Origin: Actinomycetes bacterium
GTDB taxonomy: Bacteria; Actinomycetota; Actinomycetes; Actinomycetales; Microbacteriaceae
Assembly (NCBI GenBank): GCA_023436775.1
Contig: JAEZHW010000045.1
Coordinates: forward strand, 1 to 64,000
Direction: 5' to 3'
Length of the DNA: 64,000 nt
Made by a program: the position numbers and the translations under genes. Positions 8,420-15,691 of the stretch are shown here, in pieces. How positions within the stretch are numbered: position 1 is the stretch's first letter; each line of letters starts with the position of its first letter. The notes below the pieces were generated by a model. That model saw only the letters and a program-made list of their open reading frames with translations. It was not told where the DNA came from and ran no database searches.

Positions 8420-9400
8420 CTAGTGCTTGCGCTGGCGCAGGAAGGTGAAGGCCAGGGCCATGATGAACACGGCACCCTTCACGATGCCCTGCACCGTGTA
8501 ATGCACCTTGAGCATGGTCATGCCGTTGAGCAGCACACCGATCAGGATCGCGCCCAGCACGGTGCCCACCACGCTCGGCTTCTTCTGGCCGAACAGCGCA
8601 TAGCCGACGTAGGCAGCGGCGACCGCGTCCATGAGCAGCGGCGCACCGGCCTCGATCTGACCGGCGCCAATACGCGCGGTCATCACGATGCCCGCCACCG
8701 CAGCCAGCAGGCCCGAGAGCACGTAGGCAAGCACCCGCAGGCGGTTCACCGGCAGGCCCATGTGGCGGGCCGCCTCCTCGTTGCCACCGACCAGATACAT
8801 GAAGCGACCGGTCGTGGTGCGGTTGAGGAACAGGTGCGCGAGCAACGCGACGACCGCGAGGATGATCACCGGCACCGGGATGCCCCACAGCGTGCCCTTG
8901 CCCAGGAACGAGAACGACGGCACGATGATGCCGGTGTCCACACCCGGGTAGACCGAGTTCCCGCCGGTGAGGGTCTGCTGCACACCGCTGACCACGAACA
9001 GCATTGCCAGGGTGGCCAGCAGGTCCGGCAGGCGCAGGCCCACGATCAGGGTGGAGTTCACCAGACCGACGATCACACCGACGACCAGCGGCACCAAGAT
9101 GGCGACCCACAACTCTTGGCGGAAGGTGATCATCATCGAGGCGGCCACGATCGAGGTCAGGCTCGCGGTGGAGCCGATCGAGACATCGAAGCCGTTGACC
9201 ACCAGCGAGAAGGTCACTGCCAACGCCAGCAGGGCGCTCACCGCGATCGACCGCAGGATGTCCATCACGTTGCCGGGCGTGAGGAAGTTCGGATTCATCA
9301 GCGCGAAGAAGGCGATGATGCCCACGATGATGATCAGCGCCGCATACCGGTAGATGAAGTCGGCGTCGATGCGACGGCGGGTCGGGGTTTCGGCGCTCAT
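8420..9400 (-). CDS. CUT2-type sugar ABC transporter permease (RbsC-like)
   Basis: 326 residues, strongly hydrophobic with 8-10 predicted membrane helices. It starts after a short cytoplasmic arm and shows the BPD_transp_2 family features (FALMNPNFLTPGNVMDILR near the start and a glycine-rich VSIGS segment in the first third). It forms the membrane channel of a ribose/xylose-type importer with the adjacent ATPase and binding protein. Its ATG overlaps the ATPase stop by 4 nt (ATGA), so subunit synthesis is coupled. Confidence 0.9.
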   Translation of the reverse strand: MSAETPTRRRIDADFIYRYAALIIIVGIIAFFALMNPNFLTPGNVMDILRSIAVSALLALAVTFSLVVNGFDVSIGSTASLTSIVAASMMITFRQELWVAILVPLVVGVIVGLVNSTLIVGLRLPDLLATLAMLFVVSGVQQTLTGGNSVYPGVDTGIIVPSFSFLGKGTLWGIPVPVIILAVVALLAHLFLNRTTTGRFMYLVGGNEEAARHMGLPVNRLRVLAYVLSGLLAAVAGIVMTARIGAGQIEAGAPLLMDAVAAAYVGYALFGQKKPSVVGTVLGAILIGVLLNGMTMLKVHYTVQGIVKGAVFIMALAFTFLRQRKH

Positions 9401-10872
9401 GCGGCGTCCGTCCTCTCGGCAAACATGAGGTCCACCGCCGTGACGGCAGCGGCGGGGCGATCCAGCACCAGGCCGGAACGTCCCAAAACAAGAATGCGGT
9501 CTGCGATGCGCAGCGCGTCATCGGGTTCCTGCGTCAAGTACAGCACGCCAATGCCCGAGGCGGCCAACCGCTCGATTGATCGGAAGATCGCCTCCTTGGC
9601 GGCGACGTCCACGCCCTTCATCGGCTCGTCCAGGATCAGCACGCGACGGCCCTGGCCCTGCGCCCACTTGCCGACCGCGACCTTCTGCTGGTTGCCACCG
9701 GACAGGCGGCGGACCAACTGCTCGGGGCGAGGCGGCTGCACGTCGTAATCAGCGATCATTTCCTCGGCGGCAGCCCGCTCGCGACCGCGGCGGATGATGC
9801 CGCGGAAGCCGAGCGCCGCGTGGGTCTGTACTGACTCCTCCAGCCAGAGGCCCTGCGTGCGTCGCTCTTCCGGAACCAGCGCCAGGCCAAGCTTTGCGGC
9901 CCGCTCTGGGGTGCGGATGGTCACCGACTTGCCGGCGACAGTGGCTGCGACCTTGCCGCGCAGGCCGAACAGGGTGCGCGCCAGCGCACTCTTGCCAGCG
10001 CCGAGCGGGCCGAAGGCGGCCACGATTTCGCCGGCTCCGATGCTCAGATCGAAGGGGGCGCGGCCTCGGCCGAGGTCGATGCCGGTCGCGCTGAACACGG
10101 TCGCGCGGTCGATGGCCGGGCGGTCGGAGCGCTGAATGTCGGCTGCCGCACCGGTGATCGCCTCAACCACCGTCTCGCGGGTGACCGCACCGATCGGTGC
10201 CGCCAACGACACTTCGCCGCCGCGCAGCACGGTCACCTGATCGGCGATCCGGAACACTTCCGGCAGGCGGTGCGAGATGAAGACGATGCCGATACCGCTG
10301 GCCTTAAGGGCATCCACGATGCCGTAGAAGCGTTCCGTCTCGGCGGCGTCGAAGGCGCTGGTCGGCTCGTCCAAGAAGAGGAAGCGCGCATCGGTGGCCG
10401 CGGCGCGCACCAGCGAGAGCGCCTGCTTTTCGTACAGGCTCAGCGAGTCAACCTGGCGGTCCGGGTCGATATCGACGGCGTACTGCTCCAGCATCGCTCG
10501 GGCACGGTCCCGGTTGGCGCGCTTCGAGAACCCCAGGGTTCCCTCCCGCCGCAGCAGGCCTGCGGTGAGGTTCTCGTGCACGGTCGCGTCGGGGACGAGG
10601 CCACGATCCACTTCCTGCGCCAGCAGGGCAATCCCGTGCTGGAATGCAGCGCCGGGACCGTCCAGTCGGACCGGTACGCCATCAATGGCAATAGCGCCCT
10701 GCGAGGGCGCAAAGAATCCTGCGGCAATGTGCACCAGGGTGCTCTTGCCGGCTCCATTCATGCCGAGCAGCGCATGGACCTGACCGCCGACGACGGCCAG
10801 GTCCACCTTGCGGAGGACCGGGCCGTCGCCGTAGTCGTGGCCGACGCTACTGAGCGTCAGCGTCGAGGTCAC
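9397..10872 (-). CDS. CUT2-type sugar ABC transporter ATPase (RbsA-like, two NBDs)
   Basis: 491 residues with tandem ATP-binding domains as in RbsA/XylG. NBD1 has Walker A GMNGAGKST (37-45) and Walker B FLFLDEPTS, but its signature region reads LSLYEKQ, not a canonical LSGGQ. NBD2 has GPLGAGKSA, a canonical LSGGNQQK and LILDEPMKGVD. The GTG at 10872 is preferred because it overlaps the binding-protein stop by 4 nt (GTGA), matching the other junctions of this operon; a longer version from 10914 would run into the upstream gene. Confidence 0.9.
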   Translation of the reverse strand: MTSTLTLSSVGHDYGDGPVLRKVDLAVVGGQVHALLGMNGAGKSTLVHIAAGFFAPSQGAIAIDGVPVRLDGPGAAFQHGIALLAQEVDRGLVPDATVHENLTAGLLRREGTLGFSKRANRDRARAMLEQYAVDIDPDRQVDSLSLYEKQALSLVRAAATDARFLFLDEPTSAFDAAETERFYGIVDALKASGIGIVFISHRLPEVFRIADQVTVLRGGEVSLAAPIGAVTRETVVEAITGAAADIQRSDRPAIDRATVFSATGIDLGRGRAPFDLSIGAGEIVAAFGPLGAGKSALARTLFGLRGKVAATVAGKSVTIRTPERAAKLGLALVPEERRTQGLWLEESVQTHAALGFRGIIRRGRERAAAEEMIADYDVQPPRPEQLVRRLSGGNQQKVAVGKWAQGQGRRVLILDEPMKGVDVAAKEAIFRSIERLAASGIGVLYLTQEPDDALRIADRILVLGRSGLVLDRPAAAVTAVDLMFAERTDAA

Positions 10873-11990
10873 TTGCCAGTGCGCTCGTGGAGGCTCTTGA
10901 TCCAAGCCGGCCACTCAGTCTTGTCTTCGTTCCAGGCCGGGACCAGGTCACCGAGCTGGGTGTAGGAGATCTCGCTGGCCGGCAGGTCCGACTTCTTGAT
11001 CAGCGCCGGGGTGACCAGGAGGTCGCCCACCTGCTGACCCGCAGCCTTGACCCAGGCCTGACGGACCTGCGAGCGACCGATGGTGGCCGGGTTGGTGGCC
11101 GAGGCGGCGCGGAAGTCCACGGCCTCGTTCCAGAAGTACGGCAGTTCCTGGTCGGTCAGGTCGACGGTGTACACCGCGATGTCCTTGCGACCGGCCTCTT
11201 CGAGGGCGGTGAAGGCGCCCCGGGTGAACTCGTTCCAGTGACCCCAGATAGCGTCAATCTCGCCACCCGGCTGGTTCGCGGTCAGCAGCGCAGCGATCTG
11301 CGCGGCGGTGTCCAGCGCAGCCGAGCCCGAGACAGTACCGGTCTGGGTGACGACCTTGATGCCGGTGTTCTTGGCGGTGAACTCGTTCACTGCGGCGAGG
11401 CGGCGGTCCAGCGGCGCGTAGCCGGCGACCGAGAGCACCACGATGCCAGCGTCACCGTTGAAGTCCTCGGCCAGCGCGGTCAGACCGTTGGTGGCCAGCG
11501 CGGCGTCGTCCTGGTTGATCGAGGAGACACCCGGCAGGGTGATGTCCGAGTCGTAGGTCACGACCGGGATGCCGGCGTCGAGGGCACGCTGTACTGAGTC
11601 GTTCAGCGCGTCGGCGGTGCCGTTGTTGATCAGCAGCACGTCAACGCCCGAGTTCACTGCAGTGTCGATGTTCGATGCGAACTTGGCCAGGTCGTTGTTC
11701 GAGTCCAGCACCTGCAGGGTGCCGCCGAGGCCCTCGACCTCAGCCTTGACGGCCTTGGCGTAGGTCTCGTACCAGCTACCGGTGGTGATGCGGGTCACGA
11801 GGGCCACCTCGAGGCCGCCGTCGACGGCTGCCGGGATGGTGGCGTCGCCGGTGAAGATACCGGGGATGGTCAGGTCGGCCGGAGCGCTCGGCTCGGTCGG
11901 TGCGGTGGTCTGCTCCGAGGCGCAGCCGGCAAGCAGCAGCACGGCCGGCAGCGCGATGGCTGCGGCGCGAGTCAGGAAGCTCGTCTTCAT
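10869..11990 (-). CDS. CUT2-type substrate-binding lipoprotein
   Basis: 373 residues. A lipoprotein signal (Lys2, hydrophobic core, LLAGC with Cys23) anchors it outside the membrane. The rest matches periplasmic-binding-protein family 4 as in RbsB/AI-2 binders: LVTRITTGSWY near the start, LLINNGTADAL and an aspartate-rich VVTYDSDI region. It supplies ligand to the permease and ATPase encoded just downstream. ATG at 11990 begins the signal peptide; upstream in-frame codons are non-coding-like. First gene of a five-gene unit. Ligand unknown. Confidence 0.9.
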   Translation of the reverse strand: MKTSFLTRAAAIALPAVLLLAGCASEQTTAPTEPSAPADLTIPGIFTGDATIPAAVDGGLEVALVTRITTGSWYETYAKAVKAEVEGLGGTLQVLDSNNDLAKFASNIDTAVNSGVDVLLINNGTADALNDSVQRALDAGIPVVTYDSDITLPGVSSINQDDAALATNGLTALAEDFNGDAGIVVLSVAGYAPLDRRLAAVNEFTAKNTGIKVVTQTGTVSGSAALDTAAQIAALLTANQPGGEIDAIWGHWNEFTRGAFTALEEAGRKDIAVYTVDLTDQELPYFWNEAVDFRAASATNPATIGRSQVRQAWVKAAGQQVGDLLVTPALIKKSDLPASEISYTQLGDLVPAWNEDKTEWPAWIKSLHERTGK

Positions 11991-12056
11991 GATGACTGGG
12001 GAACCCTTCAATGGTGAGGTGCTGACACGGCGTCGTGTGCCGCGGGCAACTGTTCC

Positions 12057-12107
12057 AGTGTAAGAAGGTCCACCTGGCACGTCACATTGGCTGTCACGCA
12101 ACGTCAC
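12057..12107 (-). promoter_or_regulatory. Promoter with three GTGAC repeats ahead of the CUT2 operon
   Basis: On the minus strand a TACACT -10 element lies at 12062-12057. Upstream are three copies of GTGAC (plus strand GTCAC at 12081-12085, 12093-12097, 12103-12107) spaced 12 and 10 bp, about one helical turn each. The nearest copy occupies the -35 position (GTGACG). This looks like an operator on one face of the helix; the regulator is not encoded nearby. Confidence 0.5.
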
Positions 12108-12149
12108 AATTCGGGGGACATGGTCCGCGTCCCCAGGAGCGGCCGGAAC

Positions 12150-13724
12150 TTAGCTGCAGCGCGGGTCCGATTCCGGCACGACGCCTCGGATCAAATAGTC
12201 ATGCACCACGGCGACGATGCAGGCGTTCTGCTGCCCATACGCGGTGTGCCCCTCGCCCTCGAAGGTGACCAACACGCCACTGTCGAGCTTCTCGGCCAGG
12301 TACACGGCGCTGGCGTACGGAGTCGCCGGGTCATTCGTGGTGCCGATCACCAGGATCGGTGCGGCCCCCTCGGCGCGCAGGTCCGGGTAGCCGCGGTGCT
12401 TCCACGGCCACTGCGTGCAGCTGTAGCCGCCGTAGGACAGGAACTGGCCGAAGTAGGGAGCTTCGCGCTGCAGCAGCTCCGCCTCGGCGCGCAGTTGCTC
12501 GATCGTGACGTTGGAGACGTCAGTATCGAGGCAGTTGATCGCCCCAATCGCTTCCATAGAGTTGCCGGTGTACTCACCGTTCACGCGCGAGGCGTAGGCG
12601 TCGAACATCACGAAGGCCATCATCGGATCGCGATCCAGCAGGCCGTCGATGACCATGTCCAGGTACATCCAGGTGTCTTCCGCATACAGGGGCGTGATGA
12701 CTGCAATCACCGCAGCACTTGTCCCCATCATCCGGCCGTCGACGTTGCGAATCGGACGGTCATCCAGGGTCAGCAGGGAGTCGACCAACTGTTGTGCGGC
12801 GCGTTCCGGTGTGCCGCTGAGCGGACAATCGCGGCGCGAGAGGCACTGCTGCAGATACGCCAGCAGCGCGCTATCGAATCCCTTGGCTTGAGTGAGCGAG
12901 CCCTCGAAGGCATCCTCGTCGGGGTTCACGGCGCCGTCGAGGACGAGGCGGCCAACGCGGTGCGGGTAGAGCTCGGCATACATCGAGCCGAGGTAGGTGC
13001 CGTACGAGAAGCCGAGGTAGTACAGTTGCGGCTCGCCCAGCAGCGCCCGCACCAGATCCATATCGCGGGCCGCGCTCATGGTGTCGACGTAGCCAATCAC
13101 TGGGCCGGAGAGACGCTCGCACTGCTCGGCGTATTCGCGCATCTCCTCCGCGGCGAAGGCGAACCACTCGTCGCTGCCCTGCGGCAGGGTCACGATCTCA
13201 AGTAGGTACTCGTCCTTGTCCTCGGTGCTCGCAAAGCACGTGATCGGAGTGGACTGACCGACGCCGCGCGGGTCCACGCCAACGAGGTCAAAGGACTCGT
13301 GCAGTTCCCGGCCGAAGGACATCCGCCCGTACTTTGCCACCTGGTCGATCGCGGAGCCGCCGGGGCCACCAGGATTCACCAGCAGGCTGCCGACTCTCGT
13401 GCCTGCAGCACGCGTGCGAACGCCCTCGAGCTCAATCGTGCCCTTGGTCGGGTTGTCCCAGTCCAGCGGCGCGAGCACGGTGAAACACTCCAGGCCGCTG
13501 TAGCACGCACGGAACTCCAGCGTCTGCTGGTAGAAGCCGAGCAGCTCCGGCCCGAGGTCCGCGTCGATCACCGACGTGCCAGGATCGCTGGGCTCCCCGG
13601 GCGCCGGGGGCCACAGGCTCTGGCCCTCCTCGAGGACGGGCACCAGTGCACACCCAGCCAAGACGGATGCGGCAAGCAGGCTCGCCATACCGGCTCGCAG
13701 CGTGCGTCGCTTCATGGTCGTCAT
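12150..13724 (-). CDS. Alpha/beta-hydrolase lipoprotein, tripeptidyl-aminopeptidase (TAP) type
   Basis: 524 residues, secreted as a lipoprotein (lipobox VLAGC, Cys25). It has the SlpD/SlpE/TAP family layout: oxyanion region NPGGPGGSA (~118-126), DPRGVG (~151-156), nucleophile elbow GFSYG with Ser240, an inserted cap, and a C-terminal TAP-like domain with Asp (TTNDPATP) and His (GEGHTAYGQ). It probably releases N-terminal peptides or cleaves esters outside the cell. The start lies 5 nt after the holB stop, so it is the last gene of the topA-tmk-holB run. An alternative ATG three codons downstream is equally plausible. Confidence 0.88.
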   Translation of the reverse strand: MTTMKRRTLRAGMASLLAASVLAGCALVPVLEEGQSLWPPAPGEPSDPGTSVIDADLGPELLGFYQQTLEFRACYSGLECFTVLAPLDWDNPTKGTIELEGVRTRAAGTRVGSLLVNPGGPGGSAIDQVAKYGRMSFGRELHESFDLVGVDPRGVGQSTPITCFASTEDKDEYLLEIVTLPQGSDEWFAFAAEEMREYAEQCERLSGPVIGYVDTMSAARDMDLVRALLGEPQLYYLGFSYGTYLGSMYAELYPHRVGRLVLDGAVNPDEDAFEGSLTQAKGFDSALLAYLQQCLSRRDCPLSGTPERAAQQLVDSLLTLDDRPIRNVDGRMMGTSAAVIAVITPLYAEDTWMYLDMVIDGLLDRDPMMAFVMFDAYASRVNGEYTGNSMEAIGAINCLDTDVSNVTIEQLRAEAELLQREAPYFGQFLSYGGYSCTQWPWKHRGYPDLRAEGAAPILVIGTTNDPATPYASAVYLAEKLDSGVLVTFEGEGHTAYGQQNACIVAVVHDYLIRGVVPESDPRCS

Positions 13725-13729
13725 CGTCC

Positions 13730-14896
13730 CTACCCCCGTCGGAATGCCATGGTCATCGCCTCGATCGCCAAGGCAGGTTGTACGTTCATCGCGATGCGCT
13801 TGCGCGCCTCAGCGATAGCGTCGAGCGCGGCAAGCGTCTGCTGCGGGGTCGCGGCCGCAGCGGCCTGCTCGACCCGGTCCCGGATCGCATCGTTCACCAG
13901 TTCGAGGCCGGTGCTGAGCTGCACCATCAGAATGTCCCGATACAGCGAGAGCAGGTCCTGGAGCGCGCGGTCAATGCCGTCGCGGAGGCTCCGGGTGGCG
14001 CGCCGCTTCTGGTCTTCCTCGAGGGCACGGACCTGGGGCTGCATGGCCCGAGGCACCGGAGCACCCGGCTCGACGCCGAGGGTGCGCAGCAGTTCCGCGC
14101 GCTCCGCGTCGTCCCGCTGCTCGGTGAGCTGGGCGGCGTCCTCGCCCGCGACCTTCATCAGGTCGGCGGCAGCGGCGACCGCGCTGGCCACCGAGGTGAT
14201 GTTCAAGGCCAGGTCGATCGTGGCGGCTCGGCGCGCCCTCGCGGCCTCGTCCTTGCCGAGGCGGACGGCCATACCGATGTGCTGCTGGGCTTCGCGGGCG
14301 ACGGTGCGCGCGAGCGCTGCGTCGACGCCGGTGCGCTCGGCGACGATGCGTGCGACCGCGTCCACCGAGGGCAGCCGCAGCCGCACGGCACGGACCCGCG
14401 AGCGAATCGTGGGCAGCAAGTCGGCCTCGCTGGGGGCGCACAGCAACCAGATCGTGGTCTCGGGCGGCTCTTCGAGACTCTTGAGCAGCACGTTGGAGGA
14501 GCGCTCAGCCATCCGGTCCGCGTCCTCGATCACGATCACGCGGAAGCGCGACTGTGAGGGTGCGAACTGGGCGGACTGCACCAGCTTGCGGATCTCCTCG
14601 ATCGAGATCACGACCTTCTCGGTGGCCAAGACCGTGAGGTCCGGGTGCGTGCGGGCATCAACCTGGGCGCGGACGCTGCGCGCCTCGGCATCGTCGCGAC
14701 CGGCGCTCAACAGTTCGGCTGCGACCGCGTACGCCAGTGTGCTCCGGCCGGAGCCGGGCGGGCCGGTAATCAGCCAGGCGTGCCCGAAGGCGTTCAGCGC
14801 CTCGGGGTCGCGCGGGTCGGCACGCAATGCTTCTGCCGCGGCACGCAGCGCCTGGACGGCTTCGCTCTGGTCGCCGATCTCGTCCCAGGCACTCAT
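13730..14896 (-). CDS. holB: DNA polymerase III subunit delta'
   Basis: A 388-residue clamp-loader subunit. The N-terminal AAA+ domain has the Arg-variant P-loop GPPGSGRST (~46-54) and the pairing LLKSLEEPPETTIWLL that is diagnostic for delta'/gamma proteins; the C-terminal helical collar follows. It works with DnaX (found at 45.4 kb) to load the sliding clamp. No zinc-binding Cys cluster is obvious. ATG start at 14896; 175 nt separate it from tmk, leaving room for an internal promoter. Confidence 0.92.
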   Translation of the reverse strand: MSAWDEIGDQSEAVQALRAAAEALRADPRDPEALNAFGHAWLITGPPGSGRSTLAYAVAAELLSAGRDDAEARSVRAQVDARTHPDLTVLATEKVVISIEEIRKLVQSAQFAPSQSRFRVIVIEDADRMAERSSNVLLKSLEEPPETTIWLLCAPSEADLLPTIRSRVRAVRLRLPSVDAVARIVAERTGVDAALARTVAREAQQHIGMAVRLGKDEAARARRAATIDLALNITSVASAVAAAADLMKVAGEDAAQLTEQRDDAERAELLRTLGVEPGAPVPRAMQPQVRALEEDQKRRATRSLRDGIDRALQDLLSLYRDILMVQLSTGLELVNDAIRDRVEQAAAAATPQQTLAALDAIAEARKRIAMNVQPALAIEAMTMAFRRG

Positions 14897-15071
14897 GCGA
14901 CACCGCCGAGGCGGTGCGAGGGCAGGCAGGATACGAAGCGAAGCATCGTGCCTATTCTGGCACGCGGGCCGGACACCGTGGCCTGAGAAGACGCCGGGGC
15001 AGTGATGTCAGCAGCCGGCTCGGGGCGAGGGCGCCGATCGCCGCACACGAGGCGTCCGCAGTCCGGAGTCG

Positions 15072-15689
15072 CTACTCGCCCAGCAGTCCGAGCACGCGCT
15101 CGGCGATCTGCTCGGCCAGCGCCTCGGGCGCCTGGGTCGCGTCGAGGACCAGGAATCGGCCCGGTTCTGCCGCCGCCAGGGCGAGGTAGCCGTCGCGGAC
15201 GCGGCGGTGAAAGTCGAGCGACTCCGCCTCCATCCGGTCGTACTCCCCGCCGGCGCGACGGACGGCGCCGAGCTCGGGGTCGAGGTCCAGCAGGATCGTC
15301 AGATCCGGCAGCAGGCCGTCAGTCGCCCACAGCGACAGGTCTCGGATCGCCTGCGGCTCGAGCACACGGCCCGCGCCCTGGTAGGCGATCGACGAGTCGA
15401 GGTAGCGGTCCTGCAGCACCACCGAGCCAGCCGCGAGCGCGGGGCGCACGACGGTGGCGATGTGGTGGGCGCGGTCGGCGGCGTAGAGCAGTGCCTCGGC
15501 CCGCGGATCAATGTGACCGGGCTGGTGCTGCAGCAACTGCCGCAGTTGCACGCCAAGGTCGGTGCCACCGGGTTCGCGGGTGCGCACCACGGTGCGTCCC
15601 GCCGCCTCGAGCCTGGCCGCCAGCAGCGCGGCCTGCGTCGACTTGCCGACGCCGTCGCCGCCCTCGAAGGTGACAAACAGGCCCGGCAC
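15072..15689 (-). CDS. tmk: Thymidylate kinase
   Basis: 205 residues, standard length. P-loop FEGGDGVGKST (~8-18), DR(Y/H) motif in LQDRYLDSS, and lid segment near PDLTILLDLDPELGAVRR. It phosphorylates dTMP to dTDP. GTG start, 2 nt after the topA stop, so tightly coupled to topA. Confidence 0.95.
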   Translation of the reverse strand: MPGLFVTFEGGDGVGKSTQAALLAARLEAAGRTVVRTREPGGTDLGVQLRQLLQHQPGHIDPRAEALLYAADRAHHIATVVRPALAAGSVVLQDRYLDSSIAYQGAGRVLEPQAIRDLSLWATDGLLPDLTILLDLDPELGAVRRAGGEYDRMEAESLDFHRRVRDGYLALAAAEPGRFLVLDATQAPEALAEQIAERVLGLLGE

Positions 15690-15691
15690 AG

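Noticed and set aside
13730..14896. HolB P-loop Arg in place of Lys as a sign of inactivation
   Set aside because: Arg variants of this motif are common in actinobacterial delta' subunits, where ATP hydrolysis is not essential.
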